From Mycobacterium asiaticum (GTDB lineage Bacteria; Actinomycetota; Actinomycetes; Mycobacteriales; Mycobacteriaceae), in contig NZ_LZLS01000156.1 of NCBI RefSeq assembly GCF_001673365.1, forward strand, positions 62,001 to 126,000: 64,000 bases of DNA, in the 5' to 3' direction. Below the pieces are notes generated by a model, which saw only the letters and a list, made by a program, of their open reading frames with translations, searched no databases and was not told the origin of the DNA. Below are positions 1-11,104 of the stretch, piece after piece. The position numbers and the translations under genes were made by a program. Every line of letters starts with the position of its first letter. Positions within the stretch are counted from its first letter, which is position 1.

Positions 1-352
1 CCAGTCGAAAGCCGTTGTCGCGCAGATGTGTTAACGCCTCAACGGCGTCGGGATGGGCAGGCATGTTGCGCATCTGAGCAATGATCCTGCTGACGTCTTC
101 ATCGGTGACCTCCACCCGGTAGACGTCAGCCAGCATGCGCACGACACCCTGGCCGAGGGTGGTGAAGTCGACGTAGTAGTCGGTCTGGCTCACCGCCATC
201 GAATACAAGACGAGTTGGTTGAACCATTCGCGTAACGCTCTGCTATCGCCGAACAACTCTTCGAAAAGCGGTGCCAGTGCTTGGATGTCGATGAGCGTCT
301 CGTTCACGTCGAACACCAGGACCGACGGCGCCTCCCGCCCGGAAGATGTCAT
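1..352 (-). CDS. Type II haloacid dehalogenase (HAD superfamily), 3'-truncated by window edge
   Basis: The minus frame stays open from an ATG at 352 to base 1, about 117 residues, so the C-terminal half is outside the window. The N-terminus reads VLVFDVNETLID, the HAD motif I with the Asp nucleophile in the form typical of (S)-2-haloacid dehalogenases, which replace halogen with hydroxyl. The downstream helical segment (EWFNQLVLYSMA) also fits the family cap domain. It begins 28 bases after the MDR oxidoreductase gene on the same strand, so the two probably share a transcript. The substrate is not proven by the motif, because many HAD proteins act on phosphates. Confidence 0.75.
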   Translation of the reverse strand, partial: MTSSGREAPSVLVFDVNETLIDIQALAPLFEELFGDSRALREWFNQLVLYSMAVSQTDYYVDFTTLGQGVVRMLADVYRVEVTDEDVSRIIAQMRNMPAHPDAVEALTHLRDNGFRL

Positions 353-380
353 GCCGACATTCTGCCGCGGTATGCCGCTG

Positions 381-1433
381 TCACTCGATGACCACGACCA
401 TCTTTCCGCCGGCCGCACCGGCCTCCATCACCCGATGCGCTTCGTGAATCTGCTCGAAAGTGAACACACGCGTCGGTTTGGCGTCGAGTTTGCCTTCGGC
501 AACCTGCTGGGCGATCTGTTGCAGCGGCACATCGGACAGCGGAAACCCCGGTGACCCGAACACGAAGCTGCCGAAGAAGTTCAAATTCACCCCGCTGGCC
601 ATCCGGAGCAGGGGGTTGAAGTCACCAATTGGGTCAAGTCCGCCGAGCCATCCCGCCAGGCAGGCCGAACCGTCGCGCCTCAACATGTCGAGGGAGTCGA
701 GGATGGTGCTGTTGCCGACCAGGTCGAGAACGGCATGCAGTTGTCCGGCCTCGGCGAGGTGGGCGGCAAGATCGGTTCTCTCCAATTCGACGCGCTCAGC
801 ACCGAGGTTCTCCAGCATCGGGAACCGGTCGCGGCTGCGCGTGGTGGCGATGACGTGCGCGTCGGCGGCGACCGCCATCTTCAGGGCGGCTTGGCCGAAA
901 GATGATGTCGCACCACGGATTAGCAGTGTCTGGCCCGCCTTAACTTTGAGGTTTCGGAACAGACAGGTCCATGCTGTCGCATACGTCTCGGGTAGTGCTG
1001 CCAATTGCGACCAGGGCAGGTCAGATTCGATGAGGGCGACGTTGGCCGCACGTACCCGGGTGTATTGGGCGTAGCTGCCGTTGATGGTCCGGCCCAGACC
1101 GCCCATCAGAGCTGCCACCTTGGCGCCCACCGGAAATTCTCCACCCGGGCAGGATTCGACGATGCCGACGCACTCGATCCCGCTCACCTCGGCCGCTTCG
1201 GCCCATTCGCCGCGCCGCATGTGCATTTCGGCGTGGTTGATGCCGAACCCCTTTACCTCGATCACCACCTCACCGTCCTTGGGCAGCGGCTTGGGAATGT
1301 CGGTGTACACCAGGCTTTCGAGACCGCCGAAGCTCTCCAGGACGATCGCCCGCATGGTTTCGCCGTCATGGTTGTCGCGTACCACCGCTGGTGCCGTCGG
1401 GAGCACATCGCGGTCCTGTTCGATCACGTTCAT
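381..1433 (-). CDS. Zinc-independent MDR oxidoreductase (quinone oxidoreductase-like)
   Basis: This is a 350-residue medium-chain dehydrogenase/reductase. The GroES-like half (about 28-130) contains FGINHAEMHMRRGEW. The Rossmann half carries LLIRGATSSFGQAALKMA, the nucleotide-binding loop, at about 167-184. The catalytic and structural zinc cysteines of classical alcohol dehydrogenases are absent, pointing to the quinone oxidoreductase/enoyl reductase group using NADPH. An internal Met28 (MRAIVLESFGG) is where most relatives begin, so the first 27 residues may be an extension or wrongly included. Two tandem palindromes lie directly upstream (1459-1504), and the haloacid dehalogenase-like gene follows. 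Confidence 0.85.
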   Translation of the reverse strand: MNVIEQDRDVLPTAPAVVRDNHDGETMRAIVLESFGGLESLVYTDIPKPLPKDGEVVIEVKGFGINHAEMHMRRGEWAEAAEVSGIECVGIVESCPGGEFPVGAKVAALMGGLGRTINGSYAQYTRVRAANVALIESDLPWSQLAALPETYATAWTCLFRNLKVKAGQTLLIRGATSSFGQAALKMAVAADAHVIATTRSRDRFPMLENLGAERVELERTDLAAHLAEAGQLHAVLDLVGNSTILDSLDMLRRDGSACLAGWLGGLDPIGDFNPLLRMASGVNLNFFGSFVFGSPGFPLSDVPLQQIAQQVAEGKLDAKPTRVFTFEQIHEAHRVMEAGAAGGKMVVVIE

Positions 1434-1458
1434 AGGGTCTCGCCTGCCCGATCTAGGG

Positions 1459-1505
1459 AATATGGGATATGCATCCCAATATTATGGGCGGGCCAACCCA
1501 TATTT
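1459..1505. promoter_or_regulatory. Two tandem TetR-type operators upstream of the MDR gene
   Basis: Two palindromes share the form TATGGG-N8-CCC-AT-rich. Site 1 has GGG at 1464-1466 and CCC at 1475-1477. Site 2 has GGG at 1486-1488 and CCC at 1497-1499. Their centres are 22 bp apart, about two helical turns. The same form occurs at 3741-3764. They sit between the end of the fused TetR gene and the start of the MDR-HAD operon. Confidence 0.7.
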
Positions 1506-1507
1506 GT

Positions 1508-2821
1508 CTAGACGAAGGAGCGAACGTAGCCGACGGCAGCGTGCAACGCCGCGGTCAGAGGAGCTGGATCGCCGGTCGTGTGGGTGATCATCGCGCCGCC
1601 TTGGTGCGCGGTCACCAGTGAAACCGCCAGGTGCCGCGGATCCGCTTCGGGGCGCAGGTCTCCACGCTTTCGCATCTTGGTCAAGCCGGCACGAAACAGC
1701 GCTATCCAATCGTCGTAGCCGTTGGACAGGTCGCCGCGGACTTCGTCGTCGGCGTCGATCAGTTCGCCGGCCAGCGAACCGTAGACGCAACCGCCGCGTC
1801 GGTACACGGTGTCCAAGTCGGCCATGCAAGCAACCGCCCAGGTCTGCAGGGCATCGAAAGTGTCCAGTCCGCCGAACTTGTCCCCGGTATGAAAAGATTG
1901 AACATCGTTGTGTCGCATGGTGATAACCTGGCGGGTCAGTTCGCGCTTGTCCCGAAAGTAGTGTGCGATTTGCGATCCGCTGACCGCCGCCGAATTGCGG
2001 ACGTCGTCAATGCTGGTGTTGGCCACGCCCCGTTCGAACATGAGGCGGGCAGCGGTGTCGACGATGCGCGCACGGGTGGCCAGACCCTTGCGAGTCAACC
2101 GCGAATCGGCATCCTGATGGCGTGGTTGGACCGAGATGCGCGGGCCGCGCGGACGCCGCGGTGGCCGCGGAATGCGTTCGGCGGGATCGGCGGCGAAAGT
2201 GCGCAGATAGTTGACCGCAAACCGAATCGCGTCGGCGTGCGGCCATTCGGCCCGGTAGGTGAACGCCAACGTGCCACCGCCCTGATGCGCGCTGACAATC
2301 ACCAGAGCCAGCGCGCGTGGATCGGCTTCGGCGACCAGGACGTCGCTGTCCTTCATCCGTTGTATCGCTAGCTCGAGCAGCTCAATCCATTGCCAGTAGC
2401 CGGCCGCCAGCGTGTCGCGAGTGTCGTTGTCGGACTTGACCAGTTGGGCGGCCAGCGCATGGTAGGTGGGCGTGCCGGTGTACGTGATGCGTCTGAGGTA
2501 GCGCATGTTGAAATCGATCCAGCGCTCGAAATCGTCGAAAGTGGCCAACTGGCCCAGCTTGGGCTGGCGGTGAAAGTCGAGCACCACACCGATCTGCCGG
2601 TTGATCACCGCATGGATCAATGCACGCTTGTCGGTGAAGTAATGCGCCAGTTGTGAACCGCTGACGGAAGCAGCCCGACGCACGTTGTCCAGGTTGAAAG
2701 CCGCCAAGCCGTCGGTGACGATCAGCTCGGCGGTGGCCAGCACGATCCGGTCGCGTGTAGCGCGCCCCTTCGCGGTCAACCGACGTCCGGCGCCCGCCGC
2801 GGATTCCACGTCCGGATTCAC
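1508..2821 (-). CDS. Tandem double TetR-family repressor (two TetR modules in one chain)
   Basis: The 437-residue protein contains two complete TetR modules. The HTH regions are at about 21-73 and 248-300, each followed by its own helical ligand/dimerisation domain, joined by a basic Pro/Arg linker at about 212-240. The recognition helices are nearly identical (VSGSQLAHYF and VSGSQIAHYF), and both C-domains have an EADPR...AHQGG stretch, so an internal duplication is likely. Single TetR proteins are about 200 residues and dimerise; this one could bind as a one-chain pseudodimer. The gene starts 28 bases after the alpha/beta-hydrolase gene, so they probably share a transcript, and the palindromes at 1459-1505 and 3741-3764 are its likely operators. 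Confidence 0.9.
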   Translation of the reverse strand: MNPDVESAAGAGRRLTAKGRATRDRIVLATAELIVTDGLAAFNLDNVRRAASVSGSQLAHYFTDKRALIHAVINRQIGVVLDFHRQPKLGQLATFDDFERWIDFNMRYLRRITYTGTPTYHALAAQLVKSDNDTRDTLAAGYWQWIELLELAIQRMKDSDVLVAEADPRALALVIVSAHQGGGTLAFTYRAEWPHADAIRFAVNYLRTFAADPAERIPRPPRRPRGPRISVQPRHQDADSRLTRKGLATRARIVDTAARLMFERGVANTSIDDVRNSAAVSGSQIAHYFRDKRELTRQVITMRHNDVQSFHTGDKFGGLDTFDALQTWAVACMADLDTVYRRGGCVYGSLAGELIDADDEVRGDLSNGYDDWIALFRAGLTKMRKRGDLRPEADPRHLAVSLVTAHQGGAMITHTTGDPAPLTAALHAAVGYVRSFV

Positions 2822-2849
2822 CGCGTAAGGCTAACGCGACCGGTGGTGA

Positions 2850-3722
2850 TCAGGCCGTTAGGAGATGCCTGCCCAGAAAATCGCGGATCAAGCCGGCCAC
2901 TTCGTCGAGCGCCGACTCGAGCAGGAAATGCCCTCCGTCGAGTAGGTGAACCTCGGCCTCGGCCAGGTCCTGGGTGAACGCTTCCGCACCGGCCGGACCG
3001 AAGATCTCGTCGCCGCGGCCCCAAACCGCCAGTAGCGGAACGCCGGTGGTGCGGAAGTACTCGTGCAGGCGGGGATACATCGGCGCGTTGGTCGCATAAT
3101 CGCGAAACAGCTTCAGCTGCACCAAGTCGTTGCCGGGTCGCGAGAGCAGCGCGTAGTCATGATGCCAGCACTCGGGGTCCACCAGTGTCTCGTCCGACAC
3201 GCCGGTAAGGTACTGCCACCGAGTGGCGTCCAAGGTCAGGAACTGCCGAACCGCAGCCTCGTTGTCGGGGCTGGGGTCATCTTGGTAGGCCCACACCACT
3301 TTCCAGAAGTCCTCCACAAAGCCGGCGTCATAACCGTTGCCGTTCTGGGTGATGATCGCGGTGATCGCCGCCGGGTGACTCAGTGCGAGCCGCCATCCGA
3401 TTGGGGCGCCGTAGTCCTGCACGTAGATGGCATACCGGTCGATGCCGAGACTGCGCAGCACACCGGCGGTCAAATTGGTGAGCGCATCGAACGTGTAGTC
3501 GAAGTCCTCGACCGGCGGCGCGTCGGACAGCCCGAAACCCAGGTGGTCGGGGGCGATTACGTGATAGCGGTCGGCGAGGGCCGGAACGAGATGGCGGAAC
3601 ATGTATGAGCTGGTCGGAAAGCCGTGCAGGAGAACGATTGTGGGCGAATCCGGATTGCCGGCCTCACGAAAGAACAATCGGTGGCCGTCGACGGTGGTGT
3701 AGCGATGGTGAATGGCGGCCAT
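2850..3722 (-). CDS. Alpha/beta-hydrolase, haloalkane dehalogenase/epoxide hydrolase type
   Basis: The fold is an alpha/beta-hydrolase with the oxyanion motif HGFPTS. The nucleophile elbow reads QDYGAP, with Asp as in haloalkane dehalogenases and epoxide hydrolases rather than Ser. The acid lies in WGRGDEIF and the catalytic His in LDGGHFLLE. I place the start at ATG 3722 (MAAIHHRY, about 290 aa) because GGAGGG lies just upstream on the minus strand. The longer frame opening at 3761 would run through the operator palindrome. The first gene of a probable operon with the fused TetR gene, it likely opens an epoxide or displaces halide; the true substrate is unknown. Confidence 0.85.
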   Translation of the reverse strand: MAAIHHRYTTVDGHRLFFREAGNPDSPTIVLLHGFPTSSYMFRHLVPALADRYHVIAPDHLGFGLSDAPPVEDFDYTFDALTNLTAGVLRSLGIDRYAIYVQDYGAPIGWRLALSHPAAITAIITQNGNGYDAGFVEDFWKVVWAYQDDPSPDNEAAVRQFLTLDATRWQYLTGVSDETLVDPECWHHDYALLSRPGNDLVQLKLFRDYATNAPMYPRLHEYFRTTGVPLLAVWGRGDEIFGPAGAEAFTQDLAEAEVHLLDGGHFLLESALDEVAGLIRDFLGRHLLTA

Positions 3723-3740
3723 GAGAGCCCTCCCGGACCG

Positions 3741-3764
3741 ATAATGGGTTGCGTGACCCATTAT
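3741..3764. promoter_or_regulatory. Perfect palindromic operator upstream of the hydrolase-TetR operon
   Basis: ATAATGGGT and ACCCATTAT form perfect 9-bp arms separated by 6 bases. GGG-N8-CCC spacing and AT-rich flanks match the two sites at 1459-1505. It lies about 20 bases upstream of the chosen start of the hydrolase gene. Confidence 0.75.
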
Positions 3765-3798
3765 GCATCATGGCGGCGAATTTCGCCTCCCGCCTCGG

Positions 3799-4605
3799 CT
3801 AGCTTTGCGGGCTGCTCAACGCGACCGACGCCTCGGCGGTGTAGCACAGGAACGTCAGGGTCTCCTGCAGATAGAGCTGCACGGTGTCCGCGTCATGGCT
3901 GAGGTAGCCGATCGAAACATCGGTCCCCAATTGCAGATCGAAGTCACCGCCTCGGGTGGTCACCACGAAAGCGCCGTCGATTGCGGGGGCCCAGATGATG
4001 TCGCCGTCCACCAGCCGGTTCAGGTGCTCGAGAATCGGATAGCCGTGCGCGGTGGTCTCACTCACCTTTGTGTAGGCGTCTGCCGAAAGCAGCACCGAGT
4101 AGGGGCCGTCGACGCCTGCGAGCCGCAACTCGCTCAGGGCCTGGGTGATCACGTCGGTGATATCGCGCGGATCTTCCGGCAATGTCAGGGGTGGATTGGA
4201 GCTGGCGCCGCGGATGCCCTGGATCGACGCTGGGGCGTAGCCTTCGAAGATTCCGCGGTCCTCCACGAACGCCAGCTTTTTGGCGGCAACCTTGACCGGT
4301 TCCCAGTCCGAATCGTTCGAGCCGCGTTCTACGTGGTCGATCTCATTGCGGGACAAGGTAAACGGGACTCGCAGCCGGACCAGTGGCCTACTGTCGCGAA
4401 GGTGCGCGATGACGCCGTCGGTGGGCGACTCCAGGTCGATCAACCTACCGGTGCTGACCGCGGCGGTGGTTGGGCCTCCGGGTTTGCTGACGTCGACCAC
4501 GCGGCGACCGGCGATGTGCCGCTTAAACGTACGCGCCGCCTCCAGTTCGATTTCCGCCCAGGCGGATTCGGTGACCGGTGCCAGTTCGCGGTACAGATTG
4601 TTCAT
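3799..4605 (-). CDS. Encapsulin nanocompartment shell protein (Cfp29-like)
   Basis: The 268-residue protein matches family 1 encapsulins with the HK97-like fold, starting [16 protein letters not shown] and continuing through the conserved GIRGAS, DGPYSVLLS and GGDFDLQLGTDVSIGY segments. It self-assembles into a protein shell around cargo enzymes. Its start codon overlaps the stop of the DyP peroxidase gene (ATGA at 4602-4605), giving translational coupling of cargo and shell. It corresponds to Rv0798c (Cfp29), a secreted T-cell antigen in M. tuberculosis. The length is typical and nothing looks degraded. Confidence 0.96.
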   Translation of the reverse strand: MNNLYRELAPVTESAWAEIELEAARTFKRHIAGRRVVDVSKPGGPTTAAVSTGRLIDLESPTDGVIAHLRDSRPLVRLRVPFTLSRNEIDHVERGSNDSDWEPVKVAAKKLAFVEDRGIFEGYAPASIQGIRGASSNPPLTLPEDPRDITDVITQALSELRLAGVDGPYSVLLSADAYTKVSETTAHGYPILEHLNRLVDGDIIWAPAIDGAFVVTTRGGDFDLQLGTDVSIGYLSHDADTVQLYLQETLTFLCYTAEASVALSSPQS

Positions 4606-5621
4606 CGGGAAGTTCCTTTCAGGCTGCCGATCGAGAGTGAACCGTCATGGGAGGGCTTGGTTACGGCTGCGGCGGCTGCCGGAGGTTGCGGCAGCGGCGG
4701 CGGATCGTCGAGGAAGTCGACGGTGGGGGAGAAGAAGAGCGTGCCCGTGACGGCGGTGGAGAAGTCCAGGATCCGGTCGGTGTTGCCGGGTGGATCACCA
4801 AGAAACATGTTGCGCAGCAACCGATCTGTGACCTCTGGCGTGCGCGAGTAGCCGATGAAGTAGGTACCGTACTCGCCCTTGCCGACCTCCCCGAACGGCA
4901 TGTTGTGCCGAATGATCTTCAATTCGGTGCCGTCCTCGTCGGTGATGACGTTGAGGGCGACATGGGAGTTGGCCGGCTTGACGTCGTCACCGAGTTCAAT
5001 GTCTTCCAATTTGGTTCGCCCGATCACCCGTTCTTGTTCGGTGACCGAAATCGCATCCCACGACGTCATGTCGTGGACGTACTTCTGCACGTGCACATAG
5101 CACGAACCGGCGAAGTCTGGGTCCTCGTCTCCGATCGAGGTGGCACTGACAGCGAGCGGGCCGTCCGGGTTCTCGGTGCCGTCGACGAAACCGAGGAGGT
5201 CGCGGTTGTCGAAGAAGCGGAATCCGTGCACCTCGTCGACCACCGTCACCGCACCCGCCATCGCCTTAAGGATGCGACCGGCGAGTTCGAAGCACACATC
5301 CATGGTCTCGGCGCGAATGTGGAACAGCAGGTCACCCGGGGTTGCCGGCGCCGTGTGGCGCGGACCGTCCAACGCAATGAACGGATGCAACTCGGCGGGA
5401 CGCGGGCCGGAGAACAATCGGTCCCAGGCGTCGGATCCAATCGAGGCGATCACCGAAAGCCGTTTGGTCGGATCACGGAAGCCGATCGCCCGGACCAGGC
5501 CGGATATCTCGGTGAGAGCATCGTGAACTGTCTCTTCGCCGCCGCTGTCGATGGTCATAACCAGAAAAATTGCGGCGGGCGTCAGGGGCGCCAGGATGGG
5601 CTGTGGCTGAACAGCGGGCAC
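4602..5621 (-). CDS. Dye-decolourising (DyP) haem peroxidase with encapsulin-targeting tail
   Basis: DyP-type peroxidase, orthologue of Rv0799c. The family signature GFVDGTENP carries the distal Asp; the proximal His and the conserved Arg lie in the ANSHVALN to IIRHNMPFG region. The last residues, [11 protein letters not shown], match the actinobacterial cargo-loading peptide that docks enzymes inside encapsulin. The frame is open to an ATG at 5663, which would leave only 6 bases to the divergent pepC start. I prefer GTG 5621 because related proteins begin near [18 protein letters not shown]. It probably detoxifies peroxides within the shell encoded by the next gene. Confidence 0.94.
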   Translation of the reverse strand: MPAVQPQPILAPLTPAAIFLVMTIDSGGEETVHDALTEISGLVRAIGFRDPTKRLSVIASIGSDAWDRLFSGPRPAELHPFIALDGPRHTAPATPGDLLFHIRAETMDVCFELAGRILKAMAGAVTVVDEVHGFRFFDNRDLLGFVDGTENPDGPLAVSATSIGDEDPDFAGSCYVHVQKYVHDMTSWDAISVTEQERVIGRTKLEDIELGDDVKPANSHVALNVITDEDGTELKIIRHNMPFGEVGKGEYGTYFIGYSRTPEVTDRLLRNMFLGDPPGNTDRILDFSTAVTGTLFFSPTVDFLDDPPPLPQPPAAAAAVTKPSHDGSLSIGSLKGTSR

Positions 5622-5669
5622 AGGCAAGACCCTAGTCCCCGTCAATGCCGTGATGCTAAACATGCCTGT

Positions 5670-6929
5670 ATGGTCGCCACCGCGCTTGGCCTGGGTGAAT
5701 TCATCGACGCGTCACCCTCGCCGTTTCACGCCTGCGCGACGGTCGCCGAGCGTCTGCTCGAGGCCGGATACGTCAACCTGAGCGAGGGCGACCGCTGGCC
5801 GGAGGTGCCTGGCCGCTACTTCACCGTTCGCGCCGGGTCGCTGGTCGCCTGGGTCAGCCGCGACGGCCTGGCCCCGTTTCGGATCGTCGGCGCGCACACC
5901 GACAGTCCGAATCTGCGCGTCAAACAGCACCCGGATCGGTTGGTGGCCGGTTGGCAGGTGGTGGCCCTGGAACCGTATGGCGGCGCCTGGCTGAACTCCT
6001 GGCTGGACCGCGATCTGGGCATCAGCGGACGTTTGTCGGTGCGAGACGCTAGCGGCATCAGCCACTGCCTCGTCCGGATCGACGAGCCGATTCTGCGGGT
6101 GCCGCAACTGGCTATTCACCTCGCCGAGGACCGCAAGGCCGTGGCGCTGGATCCGCAGCGACACGTCAATGCGGTCTGGGGTGTCGGTGCGGCGGTCGAG
6201 TCGTTTGTCGGATACGTCGCCGAGCGCGCCGGGGTGGCCGAGGCTGACGTGCTGTCCGCCGATCTGATGACCCACGACCTGACCCCGTCAGCGGTCATCG
6301 GTGCCGACGCCAGTCTGCTGAGCGCGCCCCGATTGGACAATCTGGCCAGTTGTTACGCCGGGTTGGAGGCCCTACTCGCATGTGCGCCCGCCGAGTTCGT
6401 GCCGGTGCTGGCGCTTTTCGACCATGAGGAGGTCGGCTCGACCTCGGACCATGGAGCGCAGTCCAACCTGCTGGGCACGGTGCTGGAACGAATTGTGCTG
6501 GCCGGTGGCGGGAACCGCGAAGACTTCCTGCGAGTGCTGCCGGACTCATTACTGGCGTCGGCCGACATGGCCCACGCCACCCATCCCAACTACCCGGAGC
6601 GGCACGAGCCGAGTCACCCGATCGCGATCAACGGGGGACCGGTGCTCAAGGTGCATCCGAATCTGCGCTACGCCACCGACGGTCGGACCGCCGCCGCGTT
6701 CGCGTTGGCATGCCGGCAGGCCGGGGTGCCGTTGCAGCGCTACGAACATCGAGCAGACCTGCCGTGCGGATCGACGATTGGTCCGATGGCCTCGGCGCGT
6801 ACCGGGATTCCGACCGTGGACGTCGGCGCCGCGCAACTGGCCATGCACTCGGCGCGGGAGTTGATGGGCGCGCACGACGTCTGCTCGTACGCGGCCGCAC
6901 TGGAAGCGTTTCTGGCACCCGAGGCATAG
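5670..6929 (+). CDS. pepC: M18 family aspartyl aminopeptidase
   Basis: About 419 residues, orthologous to Rv0800. M18 metal ligands are visible in VGAHTDSP (first His), [10 protein letters not shown] (Asp-Glu-Glu) and the late MHSARE. The enzyme is a dodecameric dizinc aminopeptidase removing N-terminal acidic or other residues. The reading frame extends far upstream through the antisense of the DyP gene, so the start is set at ATG 5670 ([13 protein letters not shown]). It diverges from the DyP gene and runs into the VOC gene 10 bases later. Confidence 0.93.
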   Translation: MVATALGLGEFIDASPSPFHACATVAERLLEAGYVNLSEGDRWPEVPGRYFTVRAGSLVAWVSRDGLAPFRIVGAHTDSPNLRVKQHPDRLVAGWQVVALEPYGGAWLNSWLDRDLGISGRLSVRDASGISHCLVRIDEPILRVPQLAIHLAEDRKAVALDPQRHVNAVWGVGAAVESFVGYVAERAGVAEADVLSADLMTHDLTPSAVIGADASLLSAPRLDNLASCYAGLEALLACAPAEFVPVLALFDHEEVGSTSDHGAQSNLLGTVLERIVLAGGGNREDFLRVLPDSLLASADMAHATHPNYPERHEPSHPIAINGGPVLKVHPNLRYATDGRTAAAFALACRQAGVPLQRYEHRADLPCGSTIGPMASARTGIPTVDVGAAQLAMHSARELMGAHDVCSYAAALEAFLAPEA

Positions 6930-6939
6930 GGTCGTCGGT

Positions 6940-7293
6940 ATGGCACTCAAGTTGGAGATGGTCACTTTCGACTGCACCGATCCTGCGACGTTGTCGGGTT
7001 GGTGGGCCGCGCAATTCGGTGGCACGACACACGAACTCATGCCCGGTGAATTCATCGCCGTGGCCACAGCCGAGGGACCGCGGTTGGGATTTCAGAAGGT
7101 GCCCGATCCCACTCCTGGGAAGAACCGCGTGCATCTCGATTACGTTGCCGCAGACGTTGACGCCGAAGTGTCCCGGCTGAAAGACGCCGGCGCGACCGAA
7201 GTGGAGCGCCACAGTATTGGTGACAACTTCCGGTGGGTAGTGCTGACCGATCCGGACGGCAACGCGTTCTGCGTGGTAGGCCAGGACTCGTGA
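6940..7293 (+). CDS. VOC-superfamily (glyoxalase-like) protein
   Basis: A 117-residue single-domain protein matching Rv0801. It has the beta-alpha-beta-beta-beta modules of the vicinal oxygen chelate fold; VHLDYVAADVDAEV begins the second module and VLTDPDGNAFCVV is the conserved end. Members bind a metal and act as lyases, dioxygenases or resistance proteins; the substrate here is unknown. It follows pepC after 10 bases and is likely cotranscribed. Confidence 0.85.
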   Translation: MALKLEMVTFDCTDPATLSGWWAAQFGGTTHELMPGEFIAVATAEGPRLGFQKVPDPTPGKNRVHLDYVAADVDAEVSRLKDAGATEVERHSIGDNFRWVVLTDPDGNAFCVVGQDS

Positions 7294-9856
<2,563 letters not shown>

Positions 9857-9870
9857 ACGGCGGACGAAGC

Positions 9871-11085
9871 CTACGGGTTGATGGTGTAGTCCCCGATCTG
9901 ACGCCCCCACACGTAGTCGAGCATCAGCGGTGTACCCAGTTCGAAGTGGTTGTACGGTGCCAGGCTGGCGCCGGCATCCATCACCAGTAGCGGTGCCGGC
10001 CACAGGTTTCGAGTGATCGGCTGCCAGCACCCCGGTTTCCCGCCCGGGCCGCCCCTGGCATTGACCCGGGGCAGATTGTCCGGGTAGAAGTACGGGGCCG
10101 GGGCTCCCGCGATGGCGCCCGAGGAATTGGCCCCCAGCGCGTAACCGTTGTAGCCGAGTGCGTTGAAGATCTTCGGCGCGACCTGGTCGTAGTTACGGAG
10201 CGTGCAGAAAATTTCCGGGCTGTACTCGTCGAGCAGTTCAGCGGTGGGAGCCAGATCCGCGGCGCCGCGGGCGAGATATGGTCCGCTGCGTTCGAAAACC
10301 GGGGTCGTGGTGTCGCCGAATCCCGCTGCCGCCAGCAATGCCGCGTCCAACTCGCTGCGCTGCTGGTTGACGGAGTGTGCCGTCCTCGTCGCCTGGTTGA
10401 GCGCCTCCAGAAGGTCTGGTGCGGCGGCAGCGTAGACATCGCCGAGGGTCGCAAGCCGCTGGAGGTCGATGCGGGCTTGGGGCAGTTGCGGATTGAGGTC
10501 GTCCAGGATCGCGTTACCGTTGGTCAGGGAGACCCCGAACTTGTCGCCCAGGCCGGTCAGTGCTGCAGCGGCCGCGCTCAGCGTGAGGTTCAGCTTGACG
10601 GGATCGACCTTTTCCGAAATCGCCGTCAGGGTCTCAAACAACGAGTTGAACTCGGTGGTCACGTGTGTCGCACTGATCACTATGTCCGGGGTGATGTGTT
10701 GTGGCGCTGGATCTTTCGGGGAGCCGAGCGCTACGTACTTGTTACCGAAGACGGTGGTGGCCTTGATCTCGGCAGCGACGTTGGCCGGGATCTGGGGAAT
10801 GTACTTCGGGTTGATGTCCAGCACGAATTGTGCCGCCGGGACGTCGCTGTCGGGCATCTCCGAGATGGCTGACACCCGGCCGATCTGCACGCCGTTGTAG
10901 GTGACTTTGGCACCCGGATTCATCACCAGGCCCGCCCGTGGAGCAACCATCGTCAATTTGGTTTTCGCGGTGAAGTTTCCGCGGAACTGCCAGTACAGGG
11001 CTCCGAGGACAAGCGTCAGCACCATCAGCGCTACCAGGCCGATGGTCCGATATGGTGGCCGCGCGCCCGAACGACGACGCTCCAT
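9871..11085 (-). CDS. Orphan MceA-like lipid-transport protein
   Basis: A 404-residue member of the Mce/MlaD family. A basic N-terminus and one TM helix (about 14-34) precede the MlaD domain (about 40-118, GLVMNPGAKVTYNGVQIGRV). A long helical needle region and a Pro/Gly-rich tail ending LMLDYVWGRQIGDYTINP resemble MceA subunits. MceA proteins normally occur with two YrbE permeases and MceB-F; none is present here. It replaces the Rv0804-Rv0806c region of H37Rv between purL and the SCP-like gene, convergent with purL (14 bases) and divergent from its other neighbour (19 bases). It may join a complex encoded elsewhere. Confidence 0.85.
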   Translation of the reverse strand: MERRRSGARPPYRTIGLVALMVLTLVLGALYWQFRGNFTAKTKLTMVAPRAGLVMNPGAKVTYNGVQIGRVSAISEMPDSDVPAAQFVLDINPKYIPQIPANVAAEIKATTVFGNKYVALGSPKDPAPQHITPDIVISATHVTTEFNSLFETLTAISEKVDPVKLNLTLSAAAAALTGLGDKFGVSLTNGNAILDDLNPQLPQARIDLQRLATLGDVYAAAAPDLLEALNQATRTAHSVNQQRSELDAALLAAAGFGDTTTPVFERSGPYLARGAADLAPTAELLDEYSPEIFCTLRNYDQVAPKIFNALGYNGYALGANSSGAIAGAPAPYFYPDNLPRVNARGGPGGKPGCWQPITRNLWPAPLLVMDAGASLAPYNHFELGTPLMLDYVWGRQIGDYTINP

Positions 11086-11104
11086 GATTCTGAGACCCTA
11101 AAGT

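Noticed and set aside
3763..4851. 362-residue plus-strand frame antisense to encapsulin and DyP
   Set aside because: Codon use and residue composition are those of an antisense shadow; both opposite-strand genes are strongly supported.
4647..5669. 341-codon upstream extension of the pepC frame
   Set aside because: It is antisense to the DyP gene; the M18 family starts at the [13 protein letters not shown] segment.
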